Assembly: GCA_958437935.1 (NCBI GenBank)
Contig: CAUBPS010000003.1
Coordinates: 87,453-151,452, forward strand
DNA: 64,000 nucleotides
From: an uncultured Collinsella sp.
GTDB lineage: Bacteria; Actinomycetota; Coriobacteriia; Coriobacteriales; Coriobacteriaceae
Direction of reading: 5' to 3'
The translations under genes were made by a program, and so were the position numbers. How positions within the stretch are numbered: the first letter of the stretch is position 1; every line of letters begins with the position of its first letter. Of this stretch, positions 1 to 9,595 are shown one piece after another. The notes beneath the pieces were generated by a model that worked only from the letters and a program-made list of their open reading frames with translations, had not been told where the DNA came from and ran no database searches.

Positions 1-1245
1 CATAAAGTAGAGCTTCATGCGGTTCCAGCCGGCCTCGAAGGCCGCCTTGGCCGCACGGTCCAGGTCCTCCTCGGTCACGTTCTTGTTAATGATGTCGCGC
101 ATGCGCTGGCTGCCGGCCTCGGGCGCGAACGTCAGGCCGCCCTTCTTTTCGCCGGCGACCGACTCGGCCATATCCACGCCAAACGAATCCAGGCGCTGCG
201 ACGGAATAGACACGCGAATACCCGTATCCTCCAGGCGACGGTTGAGCCTGCCGAGCACGTCGCGAATGCAGGAGTGGTCGGTCGTGGAGAGCGAGGTCAG
301 CGACACCTCGTCATAGCCGGTCTTTTCCAGACCCTGGATCACCGACGAGACGATCTGGTCGGCCGAGCGCTCGCGCACCGGGCGATACGTCATGCCGGCC
401 TGGCAAAAACGACAGCCGCGGGCGCAGCCGCGCAGAATCTCGATAGACAGGCGGTCGTGGACCAGCTGCGCATAGGGTACGCACGACTGCGACAGCGGAT
501 TTGTGGCGCCGAAATCCTCGACGACGCGCTTGTAGACCACGGTCGGCGCATTCTTGCCCTCACGCGGCACGGTGTAGCCATGCGGCGAGCAGGGCTCGTC
601 GTGACGAACCTCATAGAGCGACGGCACGTAGTTGCCGGCAATGGATGCAAGCTGCTCGACAATCTGCGCGCGCGGGACCCCTTCGTCACGCAGGCGGCGA
701 TGCAGCTGGCAGGTCTCGAGCAGCGATTCCTCGCCCTCACCGATGAGGATGGCATCGAAGAAGGCCGCGTACGGCTCGGGGTTGTACACCGAGGGGCCGC
801 CGGCGATGATGATAGGGTCGTCTTCACCTCGGTCGGCCGCTAACAGCGGAATGCCAGCGAGGTCGAGTGCCTCGAGGAAGTTCGTCACCGCCATCTCGTG
901 CGGCACATGCAGACCGACGATATCAAACGAAGCGACCGGCGCAGCACCTTCGAGCGACAGCAGAGGAATACCCGCCTCGCGCATGGCGTCACCCATATCG
1001 GGCCACGGCACATAGCCGCGCTCGCAGGAGATGCCCTCGGCCTGGTTAAGGATGTTGTAGAGGATGGCGATGCCCTGGTTGGGCAGACCGACCTCGTACA
1101 CATCCGGGTAGATCAGGCAGCAACGGTAGTCGGCATCGGCCTTGGAAAGCGTGCCCCACTCGTGATCGATATAGCGGCTCGGCTTCTCGACCTTGGCGAG
1201 CAACGGCTCAATTAAATGAAAACAATCTTGGTATGCAACGCGCAA
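1..1245 (-). CDS. B12-binding radical SAM protein (N-terminal part; runs off the window)
   Basis: This is the N-terminal ~415 residues of a cobalamin-binding radical SAM protein of the TIGR03960 type. The start is a TTG at 1243-1245, chosen because an AGGGG ribosome site overlaps the stop of the upstream gene and the protein then begins MRVAYQDCFHLIEPLL, typical of the family. Residues ~60-200 resemble a B12-binding fold. The radical SAM cluster RGCARGCRFCQAG, with the CxxxCxxC that binds the 4Fe-4S, lies near residue 270. The frame stays open to base 1, so the C-terminus is missing. Substrate is unknown. It is the last visible gene of the minus-strand cell-shape cluster and is spaced 10 bases from the preceding gene. 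Confidence 0.85.
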   Translation of the reverse strand, partial: MRVAYQDCFHLIEPLLAKVEKPSRYIDHEWGTLSKADADYRCCLIYPDVYEVGLPNQGIAILYNILNQAEGISCERGYVPWPDMGDAMREAGIPLLSLEGAAPVASFDIVGLHVPHEMAVTNFLEALDLAGIPLLAADRGEDDPIIIAGGPSVYNPEPYAAFFDAILIGEGEESLLETCQLHRRLRDEGVPRAQIVEQLASIAGNYVPSLYEVRHDEPCSPHGYTVPREGKNAPTVVYKRVVEDFGATNPLSQSCVPYAQLVHDRLSIEILRGCARGCRFCQAGMTYRPVRERSADQIVSSVIQGLEKTGYDEVSLTSLSTTDHSCIRDVLGRLNRRLEDTGIRVSIPSQRLDSFGVDMAESVAGEKKGGLTFAPEAGSQRMRDIINKNVTEEDLDRAAKAAFEAGWNRMKLYFM

Positions 1246-1255
1246 CGGAAAACCC

Positions 1256-2185
1256 CTAAGCAGCGAGATCTGATGCGTCCTGGTAGGACGCCATAGGACG
1301 GGTAGCGCCCGCGACCGTGGTCACCAGATCGCGAACGCGGGAGAACGTGGCAGTGACCACCTCGTTGGCACGGCTGTAGTCGACATCGCGCTCGTAGAGC
1401 GAAACAAGCGCACGGCCCATGCCGTAGGTGCCCGCGGCAGCAGTGAGCGCCTTGACGGCAAACCCAATATGCGGCGTCTGCTTGACGAGTGCGCGGGTGA
1501 CCGCGCGGATCACAAGACCGCCGGCAAGCACGCCCGCGACCTCGTAGCCGCGCTCGGGCTTAATGCCGCGTCCAAAGACGGCAGCGAGCTCAAAGAGCAT
1601 GCCCACCTGCGCCAGCGCCATAACGGGATAATCGGCGCCCGGCAAAAACACCAGTGCACCGGTCGCCATATTGGTAAGCGCGCACGAGGTGATGATACGA
1701 TTGGCCGCCGCGATGCGCATGAAGGCAAAGTTCGCCGCAAAAGCCGTTTCCTTGTCGGTGCGATCGAGAATCCAGCGGGCAAGCGTCTCGAGCAGATACG
1801 TCTTATCGGTTGCCGCTACCACGCCGAGCATGGGCGTGGACTCCTCGATAAACGGCACCTCCACAGCAGACTCGGCAAGCACGCACACGGGCGCGCCGGC
1901 GATCACGAGCTCCTGCACGGCACTCTCCAAGCGGTCGGAACCACACGAGAGCACCAGCACCACATCGGTATCGGTCTTTGGAGCAATTCGCTCCTCCCCC
2001 AGACGCTCGACGCGCACAATACCCGAGGTCGTTTGCGGCACAAAGGCGTCACGCACCGTCTCGGCCAGAAAGCGCGAGGCGGACGAATCCAGATAGACCG
2101 AGACGCGCACCGGCGTATCGGAATCCTTCTTAACGGACGCGCCCATCTTAAAAGCGCGGGTCAGCTTATCTACGGGAATTTTCAT
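1256..2185 (-). CDS. DUF697-like membrane protein
   Basis: A 309-residue protein of unknown function. The first ~140 residues look soluble. The C-terminal half has hydrophobic stretches (ALVFLPGADYPVMALAQVGM and the following Gly/Ala-rich helices) with the LPGAD motif seen in DUF697/YcjF-type proteins, so it is probably membrane-associated. A strong GGAGGGG ribosome site precedes the ATG. It sits 18 bases after rodA and directly before the radical SAM gene, so it is probably co-transcribed with the cell-shape genes. The DUF697 assignment rests on pattern recognition only. Confidence 0.65.
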   Translation of the reverse strand: MKIPVDKLTRAFKMGASVKKDSDTPVRVSVYLDSSASRFLAETVRDAFVPQTTSGIVRVERLGEERIAPKTDTDVVLVLSCGSDRLESAVQELVIAGAPVCVLAESAVEVPFIEESTPMLGVVAATDKTYLLETLARWILDRTDKETAFAANFAFMRIAAANRIITSCALTNMATGALVFLPGADYPVMALAQVGMLFELAAVFGRGIKPERGYEVAGVLAGGLVIRAVTRALVKQTPHIGFAVKALTAAAGTYGMGRALVSLYERDVDYSRANEVVTATFSRVRDLVTTVAGATRPMASYQDASDLAA

Positions 2186-2203
2186 AGCAAACCCCTCCAG
2201 CGG

Positions 2204-3430
2204 TTACGCGGCGCCCGAACGATGCCGCCATATGGATTGTACGATACCCACCGTCAGCAGCTGAATCATCATCGAAGACGAACCGAAGCTAATAAACGGT
2301 AGCGGAATACCGGTAATCGGCATCATGCCGATGCACATGCCGATGTTTTCGAAGGTCTGGAACGCCCACATGCCAACGATGCCCACACACGAAAGACGCA
2401 AAAACAGCGACTCACACTTAAAGGCGACGCGAATCGTCGAAAAGATCAGCAGCACGTAGAGGCACAGCAGCAAAAAGGAGCCGCAGAAGCCAAAGGTCTC
2501 GGACAAAAAGGCGAAGACGAAGTCGGTGTGGAACTCAGGCAGAAAGCCGCCGGCTGACTGCGTCGCATGGCCCAAACCCTTACCAAAGAAGCCGCCCGAG
2601 CCAACGGCGATAAGCGACTGCTGCAGGTTGTAGGCATCGTCCGAATCGGCATTATCGGGGTCGATAAAGACCGTCAGACGGTTCATCTGATACTGCTTGA
2701 TGAGCACATCGTGGCCGAGCAGCGAATCAAAGACCGAATCGAGCGCCAGGACGAGGGCCACCAGGCCCACGAGCAGGGCCAGGGTCGACAGCACCCATTC
2801 GCGGCGTGCACCGCTCATGCAGATGACGATGGCGCCCGAAACCAGCACGACCAGGCCCGAGCCCAGGTCACCCATAGCAACGACGGCCAAAAACGGAATG
2901 GACAGCATGCCGCAGAGCTTGACGTAGTCGCGAACGGTATCGATGCGACCGTTATACTGCGAGCCAAGCGTAGCAATAAAGAAGATGGTGATGAGCTTGG
3001 CAAGCTCAACCGGCTGGAACGTCAAGCCGATACCGGGAATCTTGATCCAGCCCGTCATGCCCAGACCGCCCGTATAGGACAGACCCGGAATCTTGGGCGA
3101 GAAGATCACGATCAGGTCGATGACGAGCAACGCCGTCGAGAAATTGGAAATACCGCGCAGGTCGGAGCGCCAGACCAGCACCGCCAGCACCGTGCCGATG
3201 CCAATTCCCAGCAAATGGCGCGAGAACGAAGCATCGGCCTTAAACTGCGAAGCCGACCAGATAATGATGGCACCGTAGGCGACGAGCGCCACAGTAGCCA
3301 CGAGCACACCGATATGCACCTTTTGGCGAAACGTGCCGCGCGAGGCCGATAGTTGCTTGTTGACGCGGTCCAGGCTGCTGCGAGAGCCGGTCTTGGTTGA
3401 ACGGAACAGATCCGCCGGAGAAAAATCCAT
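2204..3430 (-). CDS. rodA: Rod-shape peptidoglycan polymerase RodA (SEDS family)
   Basis: This 408-residue polytopic membrane protein has the length and hydrophobic pattern of SEDS glycosyltransferases, which polymerise lipid II during side-wall growth with a class B PBP. The family signature GMMPITGIPLPFISFGSS lies near residues 368-386. A ~40-residue basic N-terminal cytoplasmic extension precedes the first membrane segment. An AGGAGG site precedes the ATG. The gene follows the PBP2 gene by 9 bases, the usual pairing of the two partners of the elongasome. Confidence 0.95.
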   Translation of the reverse strand: MDFSPADLFRSTKTGSRSSLDRVNKQLSASRGTFRQKVHIGVLVATVALVAYGAIIIWSASQFKADASFSRHLLGIGIGTVLAVLVWRSDLRGISNFSTALLVIDLIVIFSPKIPGLSYTGGLGMTGWIKIPGIGLTFQPVELAKLITIFFIATLGSQYNGRIDTVRDYVKLCGMLSIPFLAVVAMGDLGSGLVVLVSGAIVICMSGARREWVLSTLALLVGLVALVLALDSVFDSLLGHDVLIKQYQMNRLTVFIDPDNADSDDAYNLQQSLIAVGSGGFFGKGLGHATQSAGGFLPEFHTDFVFAFLSETFGFCGSFLLLCLYVLLIFSTIRVAFKCESLFLRLSCVGIVGMWAFQTFENIGMCIGMMPITGIPLPFISFGSSSMMIQLLTVGIVQSIWRHRSGAA

Positions 3431-3439
3431 CGCAACCTC

Positions 3440-5509
3440 CTATCGAACCGAAGAATCGCCCGAGGCCGAAGAGGTATCGGGCTCGTCATAAATCACGCCG
3501 AGTACGTCGCGCACGACATGCATCGCGGTATCTGAGCCACCGCCGCCCTGCTCCAGGACGGTAGCGATGACATACTTGGGATCATCGGCCGGTGCATAGG
3601 CGCAGAACCACGCGTATTCGTCCTCGCCACTTTTCTCGCCCGTGCCCGACTTGCCGTATACCTGCGGCGTCAGGGTGCCAAAGTGCGCCGCCAGGGACGT
3701 CGATGCCGTGTAAATCACGTCGTGCATGCCGTTGCGAACAAGAGCCAAATCCGAATCGCTGTTGATCTTGGCCTCCAGGCGCTTCTTCTTGCCCTTGCCA
3801 TTGTACTTATAGGCATCGCCGTCGCCATCGCGCGACACGGCAGACAAAAATACGTGAGGCACGTACTGTTTGCCGCCGTTGGCAAGACCCATATAGGCGC
3901 ACGCCATCTGCAGGGGCGTCACCAGGATGTCGCCCTGGCCGATAGCAATGTTGGTCATATCGCCGGCATTCCACTTGCGGTCCTCGGCAGAGGCGTCGGT
4001 GAAGTATGACTCTTTCCACTCGGCATCGGGAATACGACCCGCGCCCTCACTCGGCAGATCGATACCGCAGGTCTTGCCTAGGCCCCAGCGACGAAAGACC
4101 TCCTGCAGGCCCTCGGGATGTTGCTCGTCATAAAAGAACGCCTTACCCATGTCGTAGAAGACGGGGTCGCACGAGTTGGCGATACCCGACTGCAGCGTCA
4201 TGGTGCCGTGGCCAGACGTCAGCCAGCAGCGCTTGCCCCAAGCCTTGCCCAGACCCGTCCAATAACCCGTGCAGTTGGTTGTCTGCGTTGAAGTGTAGGT
4301 TCCAAACTCAAGACCGGCCAGTGCCGAGAGCGGCTTGATGGTCGAGGCCGACATGTACTGTCCGCTAATGGCGCGGTTGAGCAGCGGGTGCGAACCCTTG
4401 TCATCATTGAGCTCGGTCCACACGTCATTTGAGACGCCGCCGATAAAGACGGACGGATCGAACTTGGGCTGGCTCGCCATGCCCAGGATCTCGCCATTGT
4501 TGGGATCGAGACACACCACAGCGCCGTTGCCGGCATTGCTGTAGCCAGTGGTCTTGGCAAGCTCGATAGCGCTCGCCAGCGCCGTCTCACAGGCCTGTTG
4601 GATCTTAAGGTCGAGCGTGAGCTTAATGTCGGAGCCGGCCTTCGCGGGCACGGCGCCGGCCTGACCGGTCACATTGCCCGAGGCATCGACCTTGACGGTC
4701 TGCTCGCCACGAATACCCTGCAGCAGGTTTTCGTAGTAGCTCTCAACGCCCGCCTGGCCCACGATATCGCCCGACTGGTACGTAATCTTGCCAGCAGAAG
4801 CATCATCATCGCCAGAGGTTTTCTTATTCTGGGCCTCGAGCTGCTCGGAGGTAATGGTGCCGGTATAGCCCAAGATATGGCATGCCGTCTCGCCGTATGG
4901 ATACTGGCGCTCGGTACGCTCGGCAATCTTGACGCCCGGGAACTCGCCGGCGTGTTCCTTGATATAGGCAACCGTGGAGCGACGGACGTCCGTCGCGATG
5001 GTATGCAGGCTCTGAGCGCCCTCTGTATTGTCCTGAATATTGCGAAGGACCGCCACATAAGGCATTCCAAGCACGTTGGCAAGATGGCGAACCAGAACCT
5101 CATCCTCGGCAAGGTCGCGGTAGGCCACGACAGCAAGTGAGGGACGGTTCTGGACAAGCGCCACGCCATTGCGGTCGAGGATGCGGCCGCGCACAGCGGG
5201 TGTGGTAACGGTGCGAGTCTGATTACTATTGGCCTGCTTCTCGTAATAGTCCGACGAGACCATCTGCATGCCCCACAGCTTGACGGCAAGTGCCGCAAAC
5301 ATCGCGCCCACACCCGTGGTGAGGATGGAAAAGCGGCCCTTAAAGGCGGTCGCCGCGGTATTGCCCTCGCCCTCGGTGGCGCGCGGAGCCGTTCCATGCT
5401 GTGTATCGTAGGTAAAACGGGAATCGCCTCGACGCATGATGACCAGCGCGACCACGATGGCCACAACCAGCACGATACCGGCGATAATAACCGTCATCTG
5501 GGAAGACAT
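3440..5509 (-). CDS. mrdA: Penicillin-binding protein 2 (elongasome transpeptidase)
   Basis: A 689-residue class B PBP that cross-links peptidoglycan alongside RodA. It has the expected dimerisation region (RGRILDRNGVALVQNRPSL, residues ~105-125) and a transpeptidase domain from ~300. The active-site SxxK is STIK in MSASTIKPLSAL, and the KSG motif is YGKSGTGEKSG. The second motif reads SCD (ANSCDPVFYDMG) instead of the usual SxN. Two hydrophobic segments are visible near the N-terminus (residues ~5-25 and ~60-82), one more than the classical single anchor. A GGGAGG site precedes the ATG. Confidence 0.95.
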   Translation of the reverse strand: MSSQMTVIIAGIVLVVAIVVALVIMRRGDSRFTYDTQHGTAPRATEGEGNTAATAFKGRFSILTTGVGAMFAALAVKLWGMQMVSSDYYEKQANSNQTRTVTTPAVRGRILDRNGVALVQNRPSLAVVAYRDLAEDEVLVRHLANVLGMPYVAVLRNIQDNTEGAQSLHTIATDVRRSTVAYIKEHAGEFPGVKIAERTERQYPYGETACHILGYTGTITSEQLEAQNKKTSGDDDASAGKITYQSGDIVGQAGVESYYENLLQGIRGEQTVKVDASGNVTGQAGAVPAKAGSDIKLTLDLKIQQACETALASAIELAKTTGYSNAGNGAVVCLDPNNGEILGMASQPKFDPSVFIGGVSNDVWTELNDDKGSHPLLNRAISGQYMSASTIKPLSALAGLEFGTYTSTQTTNCTGYWTGLGKAWGKRCWLTSGHGTMTLQSGIANSCDPVFYDMGKAFFYDEQHPEGLQEVFRRWGLGKTCGIDLPSEGAGRIPDAEWKESYFTDASAEDRKWNAGDMTNIAIGQGDILVTPLQMACAYMGLANGGKQYVPHVFLSAVSRDGDGDAYKYNGKGKKKRLEAKINSDSDLALVRNGMHDVIYTASTSLAAHFGTLTPQVYGKSGTGEKSGEDEYAWFCAYAPADDPKYVIATVLEQGGGGSDTAMHVVRDVLGVIYDEPDTSSASGDSSVR

Positions 5510-5522
5510 CTACGGGCCTCCC

Positions 5523-6089
5523 CTATTTGAGCTTGCGGGTCTTGGGCTTAAAGCGCATACCCGTCTGGCGTCCGCCACGTGCGGAGAATCCATAGCCGGA
5601 CTGCGGCACGACGCCGGACATCAAAAACGGAATGGCAACCAGACCCGTCAGGATCGAGGACGGCAGCGCATGGCCGAAGATCGCCACGACAAAGCTCGTC
5701 TCCAAACCCATAAACAGCAAGATGATGCTGTAGATAACATTAATGACGAGCGCGAAGGCGCCCACAGTGACGCCGCGCGCACTCGGGGTACCGCCCGTCT
5801 GACCGACGGCGCTGTGCACCAGGGCAAAAGAACCCACGGTCAGCAGGAGCGACATAACGCCCACCGGCACGGCAGCGGACAGGTCATAAAACAAGCCGCT
5901 GCAAAAACCGCACACGACGGCACGGGTCGGGTCGCCCGAGAACACGCTTAGGCACACCAGGATAATCATGAAGTTGACGCGACCGCCCGCAATGGAGATC
6001 TGCGGTGCCAGGCCTGCCTGCAGCAGCACGCATACGATGGCGGCGATTACAAACGTGCGGGAGCTCATCCCCTGCTCGTGTAGATCCAT
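5523..6089 (-). CDS. mreD: Rod shape-determining protein MreD
   Basis: A 188-residue integral membrane protein in the position of MreD between mreC and mrdA. It has about five hydrophobic helices and a basic C-terminal tail ending TRKLK. The start at 6089 (MDLHEQGMSSRTF) is preferred over the ATG six bases upstream because AGGGGG lies seven bases before it, while the upstream ATG almost touches the ribosome site. It probably anchors the MreBCD elongasome at the membrane. Confidence 0.85.
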   Translation of the reverse strand: MDLHEQGMSSRTFVIAAIVCVLLQAGLAPQISIAGGRVNFMIILVCLSVFSGDPTRAVVCGFCSGLFYDLSAAVPVGVMSLLLTVGSFALVHSAVGQTGGTPSARGVTVGAFALVINVIYSIILLFMGLETSFVVAIFGHALPSSILTGLVAIPFLMSGVVPQSGYGFSARGGRQTGMRFKPKTRKLK

Positions 6090-6100
6090 GGACATGCCCC

Positions 6101-7099
6101 CTATTCGTTCGAGCCGGAATCGGTCGTCTCGGACGTGTCGGAACTGTCATCCGAGCTCTCGTCCTTCGTCTTGGTTGCAGCATCGCGCGACGTTCCCTGC
6201 GGCGTGCTGTTGGCCGTGCTCACGTCCTCATCCGAGGCCGACTGTTCGTCGGTCAGCGAGGTAATGACCAGCACTTCCTCGTTGTTCTCGGCCGTGGTCT
6301 GAGCGCGCACCACAATGGTGTAGTACACGTCGTTTGCCGATTTCTCAACCGACGAGACGGTGCCGAGCGGTAGACCCTTGGGGAACACACCGCCGATGCC
6401 CGAGGTCACGATGATGTCGCCGACTTTAACGTCGGAGTCGACGCTCACATACTCAAGACGCAGCGTGCCGTCAGCCTGACCCTGCAGCATGCCCTGGGCG
6501 CGCGTGTCCTGTACCATGGCGGACACACCCGAGTTCTCGTCGCCAATCAGGCGCACGGTGGACGTCTTGGCCGAGACTTCGATGATCTGGCCGATAACAC
6601 CGGCCGAACTCGTCACAGGCATGTTGATGGTAAGGCCGTCGGCAGAGCCTTTGTCGATGGTTACGGTCGAGGTCCAGGCATCGCCCGAGGCACCAACGAT
6701 ACGAGCAGCGGTCGATTTGAGGTTGTAGGTCGACTGCAGCCCGACCAGCCCCTCCAGACGCTCGGCGGTCTTTTGAGCCTCGGAGAGCTCAGCAACCTTA
6801 GAGGTCAGCTCCTCGTTTTGCTTCTTAAGCTCGTCAAGCGTGTCCTGCGACGCCGTAAGGTTAGAGAACACGTTGCCGATCGCATTGAAGGGAGCCGCCA
6901 CGGCCGAGCCCACAAAACGCACCGGCGAGGTAATCGTCGTTACGCCCGAACGCACGGCATGAATCGGCCCTGCCTCGCCCTCGCGGATGTAAAACGTGAG
7001 CAGCAACACCGAAATCAGGCTGAAAACAATCAACGGGCGCATACCCGTTGATTGTCGCTTGGTATTCAGATTTGTGGAGAAACCCGAAGATCGTGCCAA
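6101..7099 (-). CDS. mreC: Rod shape-determining protein MreC
   Basis: A 332-residue bitopic protein with a TTG start 7 bases after GGTGGA. One membrane helix (residues ~22-40) is followed by a coiled coil rich in Lys/Glu/Leu (~78-115). Then comes the beta-rich periplasmic core with VTIDKGSADGLTINMPV and VTSSAGVIGQI, typical of MreC. The last ~55 residues are a low-complexity Ser/Thr/Asp/Glu tail that looks disordered. It scaffolds PBP2 and RodA outside the membrane. It lies between mreB and mreD, 21 bases after mreB. Confidence 0.93.
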   Translation of the reverse strand: MARSSGFSTNLNTKRQSTGMRPLIVFSLISVLLLTFYIREGEAGPIHAVRSGVTTITSPVRFVGSAVAAPFNAIGNVFSNLTASQDTLDELKKQNEELTSKVAELSEAQKTAERLEGLVGLQSTYNLKSTAARIVGASGDAWTSTVTIDKGSADGLTINMPVTSSAGVIGQIIEVSAKTSTVRLIGDENSGVSAMVQDTRAQGMLQGQADGTLRLEYVSVDSDVKVGDIIVTSGIGGVFPKGLPLGTVSSVEKSANDVYYTIVVRAQTTAENNEEVLVITSLTDEQSASDEDVSTANSTPQGTSRDAATKTKDESSDDSSDTSETTDSGSNE

Positions 7100-7120
7100 A
7101 TGGAATCCACCTTTTGGAAA

Positions 7121-8164
7121 TTAAGCATTGGTCTGGACGAAGCCGCCATCAAACGCATTGGCCTCGAGCACGCGGGCACAGCCGTTAACGACGTTATCGA
7201 GCGCCGTGGGGCTGACGTTGACCGAAACGCCGGTCTCATCGCGCAGACGCACGTCGAGTCCGCGTAGCAGAGCGCCACCACCGGTCAGCAAAATGCCGTA
7301 GTACATAAGGTCAGAGGCAAGATCGGGCGGCGTGGCATCGAGGGCGTCCTTGACGGCCTTGGCCATCTCGTCGAGCGGCTTGTTGAGCGCGCGACGAATC
7401 TCCTCGCTCTCGATGCGCACGGTCTTGGGCAGACCGGTGATCACGTCGCGACCGTTGACCTCGACGTCGAGCTCGTCCTTGAGCGGCACAGCGGAGCCGA
7501 CCTTGATCTTGATGTCCTCTGCCGTACGCTCGCCGATGGCAAGGTTGTAGGCATCACGAACGTGCGTGAGGATGGCCTGATCGAACTCGTCGCCTGCAAT
7601 ACGGATGGACTGCGAGACGACGATGCCGCCCATAGCGATAACGGCAACCTCGGTGGTACCGCCACCGATGTCGATGACCATGGAGCCGGTGGGCTCCTCG
7701 ACGGGCAGGTCGGCGCCGATAGCGGCAGCCATGGGCTCCTCGATCAGATAGGCCTGGCGAGCGCCAGCCTGGATCGTGGCCTCAAAGACAGCACGCTTCT
7801 CGACCGACGTGACGCCGGAGGGAACGCAGACGACAACGCGCGGACGCGGGGTCCACGGATAGCGCTTCTCGGACGCCTTATCGATAAAGTAGCGAAGCAT
7901 GGCCTCGGTAACATCGAAGTCGGCGATGACGCCGTCCTTCAGGGGACGAACGGCCACGATGTTGCCGGGCGTACGGCCGAGCATGCGCTTTGCCTCGATA
8001 CCGACCGCCAGGATGCGCTCGTCGTTCTTGTCGATGGCGACAACAGAGGGCTCGCGAATGACGATGCCCTTGCCGCGCACGGAGACAAGCGTATTTGCGG
8101 TGCCGAGGTCGATGGCAAGATCGCCCGCATAGCTACCGAAGAACATATCCATCAAAGAAAACAA
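7121..8164 (-). CDS. mreB: Actin-like rod-shape protein MreB
   Basis: A 347-residue bacterial actin. Nucleotide-binding motifs are clear: DLGTANTLV near residue 20 (phosphate 1), DIGGGTTEVAVI near 165 (phosphate 2) and LLTGGGALLRG near 295 (adenosine). It polymerises under the membrane and positions the elongasome. The TTG at 8164 is used because AGGAG lies five bases upstream; an in-frame ATG twelve bases further on has no well-spaced site. It heads the mreBCD-mrdA-rodA run. A stable hairpin at 8225-8257 separates it from the TPR gene. Confidence 0.96.
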   Translation of the reverse strand: MFSLMDMFFGSYAGDLAIDLGTANTLVSVRGKGIVIREPSVVAIDKNDERILAVGIEAKRMLGRTPGNIVAVRPLKDGVIADFDVTEAMLRYFIDKASEKRYPWTPRPRVVVCVPSGVTSVEKRAVFEATIQAGARQAYLIEEPMAAAIGADLPVEEPTGSMVIDIGGGTTEVAVIAMGGIVVSQSIRIAGDEFDQAILTHVRDAYNLAIGERTAEDIKIKVGSAVPLKDELDVEVNGRDVITGLPKTVRIESEEIRRALNKPLDEMAKAVKDALDATPPDLASDLMYYGILLTGGGALLRGLDVRLRDETGVSVNVSPTALDNVVNGCARVLEANAFDGGFVQTNA

Positions 8165-8224
8165 CGCAACTCCTGATGTGTTGGATGATTGCTGGAAAAC
8201 TACTAGCTCATCATACTAGCGCAA

Positions 8225-8257
8225 GCCCGGCACCTCACTTGCGGTGAAGCGCCGGGC
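8225..8257 (-). terminator. Hairpin between the TPR gene and mreB
   Basis: A perfect 7-bp outer stem (GCCCGGC/GCCGGGC) encloses a second 6-bp stem with a CGCAA loop. It lies just after the stop of the TPR gene in the direction of transcription. No T-run follows, so it is either a weak terminator or a processing/stability element. A TATGAT sequence at 8210-8215 could be the -10 of an mreB promoter. Confidence 0.55.
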
Positions 8258-8279
8258 AAAGCTAAATCCCATAAGGTCA

Positions 8280-9584
8280 CTACTGGTTGTCAGCAGCCGA
8301 GAAATCCATATCGAGCGAGGAAACGGCCCAGCCGATATGGTTGTCGGAGCGCACGAATTTGACGGTGTACTCCTGCTCGCCGCCCTTGGACAGCGATGCC
8401 TTCACCTTAGCGGTCGTCTCGGTCATGGACTGATCCATGCCCTCGACGGACACGGTGGCACCCTGCGGAATCGAGGAGATGATCATCGACTTAGCGTCCT
8501 CGGACAGGCTCGATGCCAGGCAAGACTCGGCCTTTGCGGTGTCACCGTCGCCGGCAGCCTGGAACAGATCGGTAACGACAGACTCCTGAGACGGGAAGCC
8601 AAAGCCGCGCGTGTAGGCAAAGCCCAGACCGCCCGCGGCGATCAAAATGAGCAGAAGCAGCACGATGAAGACTTTGAGACCCGTGTGGCGATGGCGACGA
8701 CGTACCTTGGCCTGCTTACGATCCTGACGGTCCTGCTGGACCATCTCGGACTCGGACAGCGTAAAGAAGCCGGTGTCCGAGGGATCGGGCATAAACTGAC
8801 CGGTCGCGCCCGTAGGATCGAGCGGATCGACGGCAGGAGCGTCCATCGCGGGCGCCGGAGCCGTGGCCATAGCCGTCTGGGCAGACAGCGCGGCAAGCGA
8901 ATCGTGCACGCGGGCAAGCTCATCGGCCTGCTCGGAGGTGAGCTGGTAGATGCCATCGGCAGTAGCGGCGTTAAAGGCGTCGAGTGCGTCGGAGGGACGG
9001 CCGGCGGCAGAAAGCGCCTGACCCATGCCGGCGTTGAGCGCACGCGTGTCGTCGCGGGGGCCGGCAAAGTCGATAGCCGTGCGGTAGGTCTCCACGGCAT
9101 CCGCCGGACGGCCGAGCTTGATGAAGCAACGACCGAGCTCGCCGAGCGCGGCGGCAGGAGCCGGATTGGCGCCATCGATGGCAGCCTGACGGAAGGCAGT
9201 ACCCGCGTTGGCATAGTCGCCCGACTGGAACAGCGCGTTACCCAGGCCCAGATAGGCCTTGAACGGCGTGGCATAAGAAGCGTCCTGCGTAGCAGCAGAG
9301 AACGCCTGAGCGGCCGTCGTGTAGTCGCCCACGGCGGCGAGCGCCTTGCCGCGGTTGGTGAGCAGCGCGCCGCGCTTGCCATAGGTGCCGTCGTTGAGGG
9401 CGGCGGCATAGGCCTCGGCGGCCTCGGCATACATGCCCAGGTGCATCAAGGCGTTGCCACGAAGGTGATCGGCCTCGCCCATAATCTCATCGGGAGTCTT
9501 TGCCGCCCCAAGCATCTGGGCTGCAGCGGAAAAATCACCCGCGCGGTAAGCGGCGCGGCCCTGTTGGATCAGCTGGCTATTCAA
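8280..9584 (-). CDS. TPR-repeat protein with a membrane helix and C-terminal extracytoplasmic domain
   Basis: A 434-residue protein with at least five tetratricopeptide-like repeats in residues ~1-215 (for example AYRAGDFSAAAQMLG and LGLGNALFQSGDYANAGTAF). An Ala/Pro-rich linker and a basic stretch follow, then a membrane helix (VFIVLLLLILIAAGGLGFAY, ~300-320) and ~110 residues that would lie outside the cell. TPR domains mediate protein contacts; the partner is unknown. The start is TTG with AAGGGGA before it. It sits between the cyclophilin gene and mreB, so a role in envelope growth is possible but unproven. Confidence 0.75.
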   Translation of the reverse strand: MNSQLIQQGRAAYRAGDFSAAAQMLGAAKTPDEIMGEADHLRGNALMHLGMYAEAAEAYAAALNDGTYGKRGALLTNRGKALAAVGDYTTAAQAFSAATQDASYATPFKAYLGLGNALFQSGDYANAGTAFRQAAIDGANPAPAAALGELGRCFIKLGRPADAVETYRTAIDFAGPRDDTRALNAGMGQALSAAGRPSDALDAFNAATADGIYQLTSEQADELARVHDSLAALSAQTAMATAPAPAMDAPAVDPLDPTGATGQFMPDPSDTGFFTLSESEMVQQDRQDRKQAKVRRRHRHTGLKVFIVLLLLILIAAGGLGFAYTRGFGFPSQESVVTDLFQAAGDGDTAKAESCLASSLSEDAKSMIISSIPQGATVSVEGMDQSMTETTAKVKASLSKGGEQEYTVKFVRSDNHIGWAVSSLDMDFSAADNQ

Positions 9585-9595
9585 GGAAGTCCCCT

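Noticed and set aside
1469..2302. Long plus-strand frames opposite the cell-shape and ATPase genes
   Set aside because: Their products are His/Arg/Gly-rich with no motif, and the opposite strand has recognised genes with ribosome sites.
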